Shown here in pieces: positions 33,075 to 44,462 of a stretch of 64,000 bases of DNA. The translations under genes were made by a program, and so were the position numbers. Source of the stretch: Acanthosepion pharaonis (taxonomy: Eukaryota > Mollusca > Cephalopoda > Sepiida > Sepiidae); assembly GCA_903632075.3 (NCBI GenBank), contig CAHIKZ030005201.1, positions 2,960,001 through 3,024,000 on the forward strand, read 5' to 3'. The notes under the pieces are model-generated. The model was not told the origin of the DNA, did not search any database, and was given only the letters and a program-made list of their open reading frames with translations. The stretch's first letter is position 1. Every line of letters begins with the position of its first letter.

Positions 33075-35150
33075 CTGCAAGTAAAGAAAAAAGTTAAACC
33101 AATTTGCATCTAGGAATTGTAATTAAGTTAATTTTCACTCCTTTATTTAACTCTGCAAACATAAAGAGTTTAATATATTTGAATAGATATCTCCACCCAG
33201 TTTCGATCCCTTGGTTTAAAATGAATTTTTATATATGATAAAGCATTCCTGAAGCTTTCATTTTAGCTTTAATTGAAAGCTAAATGATTAAATTTACTAT
33301 TTTCAAATGGAAGTTATATCGATTAGAATCTCAACTTTTTACGTCGGCTATTTTTGATACATTTGTAAACAAAAGTTAATTATCTGTTTTAAAAATCTTC
33401 CAAAAAATAAAATATACTTTTCTGAAATTTTATTTGAGAAATATTATCTGATTTAAAGTATAATTAATCTGATTTGAAGAAAAACTTATTTACTTTAAGT
33501 TTAAAATAACAGAGTAATAGATTTTTTAAGACAAACGGTAGCGGTGATTAGGCGCTTATCACCGTCGCTTGTCACTCGTATATCACTTAACAAGCGATGA
33601 TAAAATGTGTCAACATCTTTATTGTTGTTCTATGGAGACTTTATCTGTTAAAAAATAATTTTAAAAAATGAGGGGTGAGCACATTTTTTACATAATTTTT
33701 AAGTACTCAGTGATCTTTAAAATGTTGGAAAATATTATTTATATATTTATTATAGTTATCGCTCTTATTTTCTGATTATGTCGTGTATGGTCGGCCATAC
33801 TTTCAAACTGAGGCATGTTACGTAATATTTCATGAACATAAAAAAATATAAAAATATTTTTAAAATCGTGGTGCAAAATACATTGTATTAAGCTTTTCAA
33901 TTTTTAATTAGTAAATATAGTTTTCACTTAATAACAATATCACCTAACCGGTTGAAAGTGAAGCAGAATTTTAGAAGATTTATATATTATAAATTAATAT
34001 AATTAAAATAAAAAAATGAAAATAATTCTAGTAAAAATTCATTAATCATCGAAATTTTGTTGTTAATAAAATAGTGTCCTTAATAAATCTTATTTATAAA
34101 AGCAATTAAATGCTTTTCTAATTAAATAATGTCATAGTTTTATTGCATTTTTATTTTACGATTCGGAGCAGATTTTCGGGAAATGTGCAGTAGTTTGAAA
34201 AAAATTGATGATTTACATTCTCCAAAGAAGTCCTGTTTTTAACTAATAAAACAAATTTTGAGATTGAAATATAATTTCTCGATATTTCCTGAAATTAAGT
34301 AAGTGGGGAGGTCAAATCTGTAAAAAAAAAATTTTTACCGAGATTTTCGAAAAGACATTTTTAAAATAATTTCATTCATTTGTGAATCAGTCGTGAAAAT
34401 TTCATTAAAATCCGACAATTATTTGCTTTTTGTCAGGATTTCCAAATCAATGTATTTTTCACCTGAAAAAATGGCTCTAAAACACTAATCGTAAATATTA
34501 CGTCGACCGCTAACGGAAAAAATAAACAAAAAAAAAAAAAACAAGATTTTTAACCAAAATTTCGAACGTGCTAGAAATGATTAAAAAATTTAATGGAATA
34601 ATAAAAAATACTTTCCTGTTAGGGATAACATAAACATTTTGACGAAAATGTTTGGGGCCTTTTTCATCATGCTATGCTGTTTTTTGGGTTTTTTTTTTTT
34701 CAGCTACAAAATGGAGTACCTATATATGAACCACTGCAGTCATAACATGAAGTCTGAAGTTTAACACGTATTCAAAAAGGAGGGAGTGTTTACATAAGAC
34801 CATAATTACCAAACTTCGTTTGATTATTCTATTCAGTAACCTTTCCTAGCTTACAACACTACATGAAAGAATAAAAATTTTTGTAAACGGATGTAGGAAT
34901 TATTGCCACATAGATAAAGGGAAAGGAAACTGTAGAAAGCCATGATCGCTCACTTCTTGAAGTAACGTGGCAAATGAATGTGAATCGTGAAACTCTTTTT
35001 ATCTGAGATATTATGCTAAATTATGATTCAAAATTTTGTGTTTGCCTTCGTCAAAATTGGACTGCAGATCGATCCCTAGTAATTGTGGGTCTGATGGAAG
35101 ATCCTGAAATATAAACAGAATATATTTCTTAATTTATATAGGATAATAAA
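33075..35150. other. Very AT-rich intron DNA
   Basis: Mostly featureless. A TA/A-rich block at 33900-34150, and a LINE tail-like word at 34915-34975 ('aaactgtagaaagccatgat'). A possible exon at 35010-35105 was considered and rejected. Confidence 0.45.
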
Positions 35151-35204
35151 ATATGGGATTATTCTTAAATAATATAGAAATATTATTTAAGAATAATCCC
35201 ATAT
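35151..35204. repeat. Perfect 25-bp hairpin
   Basis: Arms 35151-35175 and 35180-35204 are perfectly complementary with a 4-base loop (agaa). AT-rich. It lies 150 bp from the donor of exon 8. Confidence 0.9.
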
Positions 35205-35355
35205 TCCATATGGCCGGATGAAATATCAAATTAGGACTGGTTTCAACCCCGTGCCAAATGTTTGCCGATCACTATATTAAACGATACTTGCAAACAAAAG
35301 AACAAACGAACCGCCAAATCTCACCATCAAGCGAAAATAAAAAGGCAAAACTTAC

Positions 35356-35502
35356 AGTTGGGTCTCCTGGAATATTTGGTTCATGAGTCATCAATTTTGT
35401 TACGATATGTATGATTCCGTTCGACGCCATGATGTCACGGCCAACATCAATTAAGTTAGTCCGCTTACTCGATCCTCGGAATTTGAACATCAGTTTATTT
35501 TT
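35356..35502 (-). CDS. Stabilin-like exon 8: first FAS1 domain, C-terminal third
   Basis: 147 bp (49 residues), phases 0 and 0. Acceptor is ttttttacag, donor gtaagt. It contains DIMASNGIIHIVTKLM, which fits the FAS1 H2 signature (xxNGVVHxIDxVL) and closes the first domain of about 151 residues. A linker EPNIPGDPT runs straight into the second FAS1 domain. Confidence 0.92.
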
Positions 35503-36102
35503 CTGTAAAAAATCAAAATTAAAAAATACATTATTCTGATTAACAAGCATTTTAACTAGCAAACTATTCACAGACAAGATATCACAGACAAGATTTATAA
35601 AATAGGAAAAAATAATAAATCCAATTATACGCACAAAACAAATTAAAACAAATTGTCAAATCTAATTTCATGTAGCAAATGAAAATTTATCAGACGAACA
35701 GAACTTATCCAGAATCGCAAAAATACATGAAAATCGAATCCATTTATATATTTAGACAGCATATCTTCATTGAAACATGTTTCATTGAATAATATAGACA
35801 TATTATGTCTACTTATTTCTATACTGATCCTTTCCAGCTGTATTTATGGATTATGACAAAGCGCGTTCGCGCGGTTTTAAAAAATCATTATCATAACGGA
35901 ATGCAGATTTTATTGCAGTTACAATAAGTTTATCTTTGTAATTTACCGCTGAAGATGATCATAGAAAAGTCGAAAGTACTTGGGTAAAAAAAAAAAAAAA
36001 AACTACGGCGCATTGCTTGATGAATTTAATCTTAACATCAGGAAACTGATTGCACAACTGTAAAAGATCAGTATATAAATAATGTCTATATTATTCAATG
36101 AA

Positions 36103-36139
36103 ACAAACACACACACATGCACACACAAACAAACACACA

Positions 36140-36219
<80 letters not shown>
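36103..36219. repeat. (CA)n(TA)n compound microsatellite
   Basis: Interrupted CA for about 95 bp, then TA for about 22 bp. Confidence 0.95.
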
Positions 36220-36220
<1 letters not shown>

Positions 36221-36221
36221 T

Positions 36222-36337
36222 TAGTTGGATTTATGTGAGTTTGTGACCCTGGGTTTCACGATCAATTACAAACAGTTTGTCTGACGATCGCAAAGAGCGT
36301 GAAACCCAGGGTCAAAAACTCACGTCAATCCAACTAA
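36222..36337. repeat. Inverted repeat with 39-bp arms
   Basis: 'tagttggatt...gaccctgggtttcacg' (36222-36260) is mirrored by 'cgtgaaacccagggtc...aatccaacta' (36298-36337) with a few mismatches and a 37-bp spacer. A possible MITE or transposon-end pair. Confidence 0.8.
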
Positions 36338-36419
36338 AAATGTTAGTTCTATCACTGATATTGGATGCTTTCCAATAAGTACCGCGCATATATAATATAT
36401 AAATAATATATATATAAAT

Positions 36420-36424
<5 letters not shown>

Positions 36425-36468
<44 letters not shown>
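36425..36468. repeat. (TA)n microsatellite
   Basis: Pure TA run. Confidence 0.95.
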
Positions 36469-36475
<7 letters not shown>

Positions 36476-36576
36476 AATAAAAAGAAAGAACAGTAAGATA
36501 TAAAATCCGGTGTTCTTATAGATATTTTATTTTTACAAAATAGTGCTCAATGTAAATTTACAGAGCATTAATATTA

Positions 36577-38022
36577 TAAATTAATTGATTTAAAATATGG
36601 TTATTTTCGCTACACAGTTCCAACCATGTTTCAAAAATAGAAGCTAAAAACCCCTAATTTTATTTTTTTGCAAATAAATTAAAAGCATTAGTTCTATTTC
36701 ATCTTCAAGCGAATTTTGGAGTAACTTTTAAAATTTACCGGGTTTTAAATACACAGCTAAAATCACGTTTCCATGGTTACAGAATATTCTACTCAAATTG
36801 AACACGGGGTGTCTAGATTTTCCTTATGACAGTATCATTGTATCAGTTATTAGCTACATTTTGGTAAGGGGTGAGGATGTATTTTACACTGAAACCTGAC
36901 GTCGGTTGAATGGATGTCGTCTGAATTTAAAAAAAAAAAAAAAAAAAAAAAAATTGTTAACGGTAAAAAAAATTTTCAACGTCATCTTTTAAAATTAAAG
37001 ATTTTTTTTTTTTACAATACTTTTATTTAACTACGATTTGAAATATTTTCCTTTTAATTTTTATTTTACTATATTCTTTTTTAAGAACAGTTAAATGTAT
37101 TAGAATCCATTATATTATGTAGGATTATTTTAACATTAAGTTTAAGTATATGAGGTTACATTTTTTTTTTTTTTTATGTATATGAGGTTACATTTTTTTT
37201 TTTTTTGATTTTTTTTTATTTAAATAACTCAAATTTCTTTTAAATAATACTACACGCATTAAAAAGAATCCAAAAATAACACCTATAGTAAAATAAAATT
37301 AATATGTTAACATGTAAGTTTTTGAATGACCCATGTCCTCAGTATTACATGTGAAATATTTTTAGGTTTTTATATAAAAGAAAATGAATCAGTGAAATTA
37401 AGTAACCATTATATAAAAAAAAAAAAAAAAAAAAAAATTTCATGTAACCTCATATACATACTTAAACTTAATGTTAAAATAATCCTACATAATATAATGG
37501 TACATTTAACTGTTCTTAAAAAAGAATATAGTAAAATAAAAATTAAAAAGGAAAATATTTCAAATCGTAGTTAAATAAAAAGTATTGTAAAAAAAAATCT
37601 TTTAATTTTAAAAAAGATGACGTTGAAAATTTTTACCGTTAACAATTTTTTTTTTTTTTTTTTTTTTTAAATTCAGACGACATCCATTCAACTGGACGTC
37701 AGGTTTCAGTGTAAAATACATCCTCACCCCTTACCAAAAATGTAGCTAATAACTGATACAATGATACTGTCATAAGGAAAAATCTAGACACCCCGTGTTC
37801 AATTTGAGTAGAATATATTGTAACCATGGAAACGTGATTTAGCTGTGTATTTAAAACCCGGTAAATTTTAAAAGTTACTCCAAAATTCGCTTGAAGATGA
37901 AATAGAACTAATGCTTTTAATTTATTTGCAAAAATAAAATTAGGGTTTTTAGCTTCTATTTTTGAAACATGGTTGGAACTGTGTAGCGAAAATAACCATA
38001 TTTTTTAAATCAATTAATTATA
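36577..38022. repeat. 1.45-kb inverted repeat with ~580-bp arms (foldback element, copy 3)
   Basis: The left arm (36577-37160) and right arm (37443-38022) are nearly exact reverse complements, including polyA/polyT runs of different length and single-base differences such as catctttt/aaaagatg. The spacer is about 280 bp. The outer 150 bp are related to the ends of foldback copies 1 and 2 ('ttcaagcgaattt', 'ccatggttac'). A short 32-bp direct repeat ('tatatgaggttaca') marks the inner end of the left arm. Confidence 0.95.
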
Positions 38023-38099
38023 ATTATATATATATATATATATATTACACACACAGAGACATATATATATATATATATAGACATTTTACACACACAAAG

Positions 38100-38184
<85 letters not shown>
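38023..38184. repeat. (TA)n, (CA)n, (TA)n, (TG)n compound microsatellite
   Basis: Fills the gap between the two large inverted repeats. CA precedes and TG follows a long TA core, so the array itself is palindromic (cacacatatata...tatatgtgtgtg). Confidence 0.95.
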
Positions 38185-38185
38185 A

Positions 38186-38806
38186 AAATACAGAAAAACA
38201 AACAAAAATCTTAATATGCAATTATGCTGTATTAATGTTAATATAAAGTCGACGTCGGACGTTTCGGTCTATTTAAGACCATCTTCATGGACATTTTCAT
38301 TTAAACATAATTAACATTAGAACATGATTTCAAAAACGATGGTTCTATCGTTTTTGAAATCATTTTTGATTTGCTTTGTAACGCGAAGGACTTCAAGCGT
38401 GTATGAAGATATAAGAACCTATTGATCTCTACGTATTCCTATATCAACGGAAGGGATTTCTTGAACTGTTTATATAAAATAGTTCAATCGACTTTTTTAA
38501 TATTTTAATATTTGGAAATCATCTTCGAATACGTTTTCACAACATCGCCCACGTGACGACGACGTGATCATATTTAAACGGAACGCTGATCTTATATAAA
38601 AATTTCAGTTATCTGTTTGGATTAGTTGTGCTCTTATGTCCATCGTCTTTTGTGTTAAATTTTTATATGTTCTAATGTTAATTATGTTTAAATGAAAATG
38701 TCCATGAAGATGGTCTTAAATAGACCGAAACGTCCGACGTCGACTTTATATTAACATTAATACAGCATAATTGCATATTAAGATTTTTGTTTGTTTTTTC
38801 TGTATT
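38186..38806. mobile_element. Inverted repeat with Penelope-type ends
   Basis: Arms 38186-38325 and 38665-38806 are almost perfectly complementary (about 140 bp). Each carries the word TGAAGATGGTCT, then TAAATAGACCGAAACGTCCG, in outward orientation. The 340-bp centre has no open frame but holds a perfect 14-bp hairpin (atttcaaaaacgat ... atcgtttttgaaat) at 38328-38363. It looks like a Penelope-type element with inverted terminal repeats that lost its coding core. Confidence 0.75.
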
Positions 38807-38847
38807 TTTCTTCATACTGTCGGATCTATATCCATATATTTGCTTAC

Positions 38848-38906
<59 letters not shown>
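38848..38906. repeat. (TA)n(TG)n compound microsatellite
   Basis: TA about 16 bp, then TG about 42 bp. Confidence 0.95.
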
Positions 38907-38910
<4 letters not shown>

Positions 38911-38959
38911 CAATACTATCTCCGGAATTAGAAAATAAGAAACACAATGATACCAATTT

Positions 38960-39310
38960 TTTTAATCATTTTACTCCAAGCAAGACGGTAATTTCACTAG
39001 GACGCATGGGGATTAGAGGGAGTGAAAGAGAATGTGAAGACTTTAGTGAAAACAAGTGAGGAGAAAGGACAAGAAAGAACCGGTTTCAGGAAGAAAAAAG
39101 ATGGCAATTGGCTTTGCAATTTTAGAAAATTGTAGGTGACAGAGTAGAAAAAAATCAGAAGGAAGTTTCACGGACGAGAATTGTGGGTAAAAAAACTGTT
39201 AGAATAGAACATACGGTTGCATCTCGGTAGTTCAACAGTAAAACGGGAAGACCTAGTTACAAATAAAGTAGCACGCTTAAAATCATGCAGTCGATTCTGA
39301 CAGTGAAAAT
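38960..39310 (-). pseudogene. Jockey/CR1-type LINE 3' fragment
   Basis: 'ttttactccaagcaagacgg' is the complement of the family 3' end. The body words 'agggagtgaaagag' and 'ggttgcatctcggtagttca' match the other minus-strand copies. Confidence 0.7.
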
Positions 39311-39739
39311 ATTTATAACATCATATGAAAAGTTAATTGTAAGAAAATGACATATAAATTATTATATACCAGAACAACGTTAGGAAAATTAATGACAAAG
39401 TGGGAAAAATCGTTTGACGCGTTTCGTCCTCATAATATGTGATACTTTATCAAAAGTGACAAAAAAACATAAGCAAAAAGAAATGAAATGAAATCGGATA
39501 GGACAACAAAGATGAAATTAGTTCGAATGTAAAAAAAGGTAAATTAAGATTTTAAATCAACAAACTGAATTGTTCTTTATTCTTTGGAAAAATATTGAAC
39601 TGAATTTTTGTTTGTCCTTTTGAAAGATTTTACAAGCATATACAGGATAAGGAGGAAGCTTTAAGTTATTAGTTTTGAGACGGTGTGACTTATTCATCAT
39701 TAATCACTGAGAAGTCAAGGCGTAATTTCTTGTTTCTAA

Positions 39740-40300
39740 GTCCATCCTTCAAATCAACCATTCGTCCTTGTATGGAATACTGCTGTCATATATGGTCAGG
39801 TGCTCCCGCTGTTCACCTCGAGGTCCTAGACAAAATCTAGAGACGGTGGCTGGTCCTGATCTGGCATCCCGTCGACAGTCACTTTCTCACAGACGTGCTG
39901 TGGCTTCCCTCTGTCTTTTCTAGAATTATTTTCATGGCAACTGCACCGACGAGCTAGTTCCCAAACTGCATGAATTTAAGCGTGCTATTAGGTTGGCATC
40001 TCGATCTCACCCTTTCATTGTCGAAACGGCTAAATGTAACCATCTCTTCTACTCCATCAGCTTCTTATCTCGCACCTCTCGTCAGTGGAAATTCCTTCCT
40101 ATCACTTGCTTCCCTGATAGCTATAATCTCCAAATATTTAAGTGTAATGTCAATCGACATCTACTGATGCCTTGACCTTGATCCCTGTCCTTCTCTTTAT
40201 CCTTTTCCCAAACACTCCTCTTTACTTACTCCCACTCTCTTTAACCCCTTGAGAGCTAGTGGCACTCCTGCCTTACTTGGGGTGATTTGCTTAAAAAAAA
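39740..40300 (+). pseudogene. Jockey/CR1-type LINE 3' end with polyA
   Basis: Encodes STIRPCMEYCCHIWSG-like (here with frameshifts), RRAVASLCLF-like, then LIARTSRQWKFLP-like and FKCNVNRHLLMP, the same C-terminus as 13700-14552. The 3' end GGGGTGATTTGCTT plus a 14-base A run is directly followed by a SINE. Confidence 0.75.
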
Positions 40301-40309
40301 AAAAAACAA

Positions 40310-40560
40310 ATAAATGTAAGTGTGGCTCGGAATTACAAATCAGAGAGCCGAGTTCGAATTCAACTCGGCTTCGTTGCATTCACTTATGCGCAAAAGTTAT
40401 GAATCCATCTCTTCTCCCCCCAACTATGGGTTAAATAGCAGGACAGACTGGGTCCTATAGCCTTAGTTGGCAATCAGTCTACCGTGACTGCGGGAAATTT
40501 TCTGCCTATTCAATCATGAATTGTCCAACCGTGTATTACGTATGGTATTTGATTTCTAAA
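40310..40560 (+). mobile_element. tRNA-derived SINE, family A
   Basis: 'gtggctcggaattac', B box CCGAGTTCGAATTC, then 'caaaagttatgaatccatct' and 'tagcaggacagactgggtcc'. It follows the LINE polyA tail and ends about 50 bp from the donor of exon 7. Confidence 0.78.
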
Positions 40561-40610
40561 AAGATTTATTACTATGATCCCTGGAATGAAGAGAGAATCA
40601 GACAACTTAC

Positions 40611-40751
40611 CTTATAAAGAAAGCGGGCAGCATTGCCTTGAAGTGTGTATAATGTTTGGTTGACAAGATCCGTCAAGTAGACCCGTACTGGGAGGATATG
40701 TTGACGCAAAATCTGTCGACTTCGATCCTTATAAGTCAAAAGTTCATCAAA
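40611..40751 (-). CDS. Stabilin-like exon 7: first FAS1 domain, middle third
   Basis: 141 bp (47 residues), phases 0 and 0. Acceptor is ttacttccag, donor gtaagt. It contains ILRQHILPVRVYLTDL, matching the FAS1 stretch (usually LLxYHVxxGxYxxxDL) between the H1 and H2 motifs, with the conserved histidine. It ends in LYTLQGNAARFLYK, the beta-strand segment before the NGxxHxIDxVL box. Confidence 0.9.
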
Positions 40752-41139
40752 CTGGAAGTAAAAGTGAAAAATTGGAGAAAATGTTAAACTAATTAATTAA
40801 GGTATCAGTTAATTGTTACTTTATATATTTAGCGGAAAAAATGTTAACAAAAACAACCGTGAACATCTAAAACGGCATTATTCCAACAGCGGCAACCACA
40901 AAAATGGGTTGCATATCGTCCTCATAATATGGTGATTTATCAGGCTTAGGTAGCTTAAATTCGGCACAAGGTCGAAGGTATGGAGCACTCAGCGAGTTCG
41001 ATCTTCAATGGGATTACCACATTCATGTGTCCTATCGTTCTCACAATATGGGATATTTTACAAGAAAAGTAATCAAAACATAAACAAAAATACACTAAGT
41101 GAAATTAGAGAAAAAAATAAAATGAGGAAATTAATCCGA

Positions 41140-41640
41140 GTGTAACAAATTAAGAACAGAAACATTAATAATCAGCGCGAAGAGGAAAGAGTAACCAGAA
41201 GGCCTGTGGATAGCGATTGAGACAGCATTTAATTTTTTGCAGATTAAAGTTTGCTGGAAAGCATAAAGCCGGAAGGGAGTTTTGCAAGCGATAAGTGCGA
41301 GAAAAGAAACTGTTAGAATAGAACTTAGGGCTACAGCTAGCCAACTCAACTGTCAATTAATGAGATCTCGACGTCAGTCTATTACTGTCCTTAAATTTAA
41401 AAACGTCTAGGTACCATAAGAAAGAGCTCATCCGAACAATTACCATAAAAGTATATGTAGAAAAGATACCGAGAGGCTACCTTAACGCGGTGGGAAAGTG
41501 ACTGAAGCCGAGCCGCCAGATCAGGACCAATAATATTGCTGATTTTACTTTGGATTTTATCAAGGAGCACAAGGTAAATCTGGAATTAGCAAAATTTCTG
41601 GCAAATTTTCTAGACTTATTTCAAGAAAAAAACGTCCTTG
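41140..41640 (-). pseudogene. Jockey/CR1-type LINE 3' end
   Basis: The complement encodes ELASCSPKFYSNSFFSRTYR, then LQNSLPALCFPANFNLQKIK (41165-41356). Further upstream, ISNIIGPDLAARLQSLSHR-type words follow around 41480-41540. Confidence 0.75.
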
Positions 41641-41779
41641 ACGCCGGCAAATACGGTAAATGATATATCTATAATGTTTTAAATGGTGTGTTTGAAATCT
41701 CCACACTACGAATGCCGTGAAAATACATTATGAGACTTTTTATTATGAGAGTTCCGGGTTTCTAGTTTTCTGGTTTCTG

Positions 41780-43370
41780 CTTCCCACTGGTAGTAAGGAG
41801 CCAGAACTCAACCTATTATTCTCCAATATTCGGGATATTCATTCCAATCTTTAGTAGTGTAAATTCTTTTATCTTGAAACGGTTCTAGATACCTTCGCAC
41901 TTTGTGAAACTAATTTATATTATTCTATTGCTACCAATGAATTTTCTGTTCCGGGCTATCTTCCTCTTTGTCAAAAATCTTCTATCATACATATGCATGG
42001 CTTCGGTGATTATATTTGCGAAAATCTCCCAAATGTAACGAAATTGTCTCTTGAATCCCAAAAGGACTATTTCATGTACTTTCGACTTTCTTTATTGTAC
42101 TCTGTTAGCTATCGCTTTTTCCTTTATCCCTCTCCTTCTTTTCAGGACTGTAATATATTAAACAGCATTTCTGATAATATAGAAAGGACCCCCTCTATTC
42201 ATTCATCTGCGAATATTTTGTGCATTGTGATTTTAATTCTCATCTCTTCAAGCGGCTTAAACACTCTAATATTACTGATATTGCCGGTATTCAGACTTTC
42301 AGTTTATCCGTTGTTCAGTCCTTCAAACAATAGATTTCCCATCTCGTTCCCCAGATAAATCTGATCAACATGCTTTTTTTTACTTAATTTGTTCCTTACT
42401 TCCTCTCCTAGCTCTTGTAAAGCGTCACAACTCTGTCCTCTTTGGAATTCGGATCACGCTGTAGTATCTATTGATATTTCTTTTATGTTATCTATTAGAA
42501 AGGAACCTCCTTATCTCTTTACGACCAGCGTACTGACTGGGATTCATTTCGTGACTTTATTCGAAAGATCCCTTGGAGTGAAATTCTTAATCTTCCTATT
42601 GAAAATTGTGCCACAGAGGTTTCTTGGGTTAAAGAAGACTTTGATGCTTTTGTACCTTCCCGTAGATACGAGATGGAAGCAAAAATTCTCCTTGCTTCAC
42701 ACTGACCTTTTCAGTCGCTATAGCCCACAGGGATTGCTTTTTCTAAATGTACCAGCGTGATAATTTTGATTGCAACAAATGCCTAATTTGTGTCTACTCG
42801 AAATAATTGTAAACCTGTCTTCAAAGATGCTAGGACTTTTTTGCTGATAGAATAGAGCACCGTATAGACTCTAACTAGTTTCGTTCTCGTGACTACTGGC
42901 GGTTCTGTAACAGTGTCTTAAACAAGAGTAAGTCTTCTGTCCCTGTCCTCTTCATTCAATTTGAGGTGTTAACATCTTCTGTTGATAAAGCAGAATGGTT
43001 TGCTTGTAAATTCTCTTCAAATTCTACTCTTGACTCGTCTGGAGTATCTTTGCTTGACTTTCCATTTTGAACTGAGTCTCTATTGAATATTATGCATATA
43101 TTTTCTGCTATTATCTTTAAACTGGATACCCACAAAGCACGTGGACTTGATGGTATCTCTGTAATAGTCCTTAAGAAATGTGCTCATGAACTGGCTCCTG
43201 TTTGTTCTAAATTCTACAATAAATGCCTCTTTTCTGTTTGTTGGAAATCCTCCTCTTCTGTAGTTCCATTCTTTAAGAACTCAGCTGAATAGCCTAATCC
43301 TTATATCAGCCTAGTAACCTTCTACCTCTATTTGGTAAAGTTCTACAGATTCTAATTAACTCTTGAGGCA
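41780..43370 (+). pseudogene. Jockey/CR1-type LINE: endonuclease and start of RT
   Basis: Frames with shifts give DYFMYFRLSLLYSVSYRFFL and DCNILNSISDNIERTPSIHS (endonuclease), then LWNSDHAVVSIDIS (42440-42485), the SDHxxV box that ends APE-type endonucleases. At 43125 HKARGLDGISVIVLKKCAHE and LAPVCSKFYNKCL open the reverse transcriptase. It is the only copy in the window with the 5' half, and its 3' half is missing. Dead. Confidence 0.75.
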
Positions 43371-43609
43371 CTTGTATTTAGTTTTGATAAAGAAAAAGTT
43401 AAAAAAAGAAAACAAAATAAAAGCTTATACCGCGTAATCGCTTGAAATTTTAAAAAATTGAAATTTGTAATTTGATGTGTTTTCTTTTTATGCATGATTA
43501 TCGATGAAGCACTCGAAATTAGAATATATAAAAATATTTTTAAAATTGTAAGGAATCATGTTCTCTGCACATATTTTATATTCACTAACGTAGAAAATCA
43601 ATTTAAAAA
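43371..43609. other. AT-rich intron DNA
   Basis: Nothing recognised. Confidence 0.4.
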
Positions 43610-44085
43610 CGAATTTACATAGCATTCTGGTATGAAATTGCTTGATTAATTCCAAAATAGCAATAAAAGTTTGCGGAAGAAAATCGTTTAGAAGTTATTG
43701 ACATTATAAGTTCAGCCTTATTCGCATCTAGCCCGGCTACCATTACTGGCCTTGTTTACATACGTTTGTCTCGAGTAGTAATGCGCGGAAGCTTACTTAG
43801 TTAACGGCCTTTTTTACTGACCTTCTTATTTTCTTACTCCTCTTGATTACTGCGTAATTCGCGAAATTTAATTTAAAGTTCGTGCATTGCACAGTAATCA
43901 AGACAAGTGAAACTTCCCTGGCTTACTACTCGGGGTAAACATATGTAAACAAAGACAGTAACGGCGGCAGGGCTCTAAGACGAATGAGGCCGAAATTAAA
44001 TTGTCGATAACTCCTAAACGGTTTTCTTCCGCAATTTTTTATTGTTATTTTCGAAATAAGCATGCAAATTTACACCAGAATGGAA
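43610..44085. mobile_element. Foldback/MITE-like inverted repeat, ~240-bp arms
   Basis: 'tttgcggaagaaaatcgttt' (about 43675) is mirrored by 'cctaaacggttttcttccgc' (about 44025), and 'cttgattactgcg' by 'gcacagtaatcaag' at the centre. The arms diverge by an estimated 15-20%, so it is older than the one at 36577. Unrelated in sequence to the other foldbacks. Confidence 0.7.
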
Positions 44086-44462
44086 ATTTTCATTACAATT
44101 GGTTTCCGGGGCTTAATCTGCAAATTTAAAAAAAAAATAATATTAAAAAAATGATATATTTGTAGTTTGGAGGGCTTAATTTATTATAATATGAGAAACT
44201 AATGATAAAAAAATCGTTTTTTCTGCTTGCATCGTCTATTGAATTAGTCCGCTAAAACTGCAAATCCCACAGTAAAGTTGGCTTATATTGTCTTCTTAGC
44301 AGTAATTATGTTCAATGCAGAGGCCGAATTTCCAAAAATGCCTTGAAATTATTCTTGATTAGCGATTTGTAATTAGCATCGAAGTCTAATAACTTCAGCA
44401 ATAAATATTTAAAAAATTTAAAAATAGGCGCCTCTTTACAATGCATCGCTTCAACAACTTAC

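Noticed and set aside
35010..35105. Possible extra receptor exon on the minus strand (starts after tatatttcag; DLPSDPQLLGIDLQSNFDEG)
   Set aside because: It has a plausible acceptor and about 28 open codons, but no GT donor in frame (only a weak GC). Exons 8 and 9 already join in phase 0 and give a continuous FAS1 alignment.
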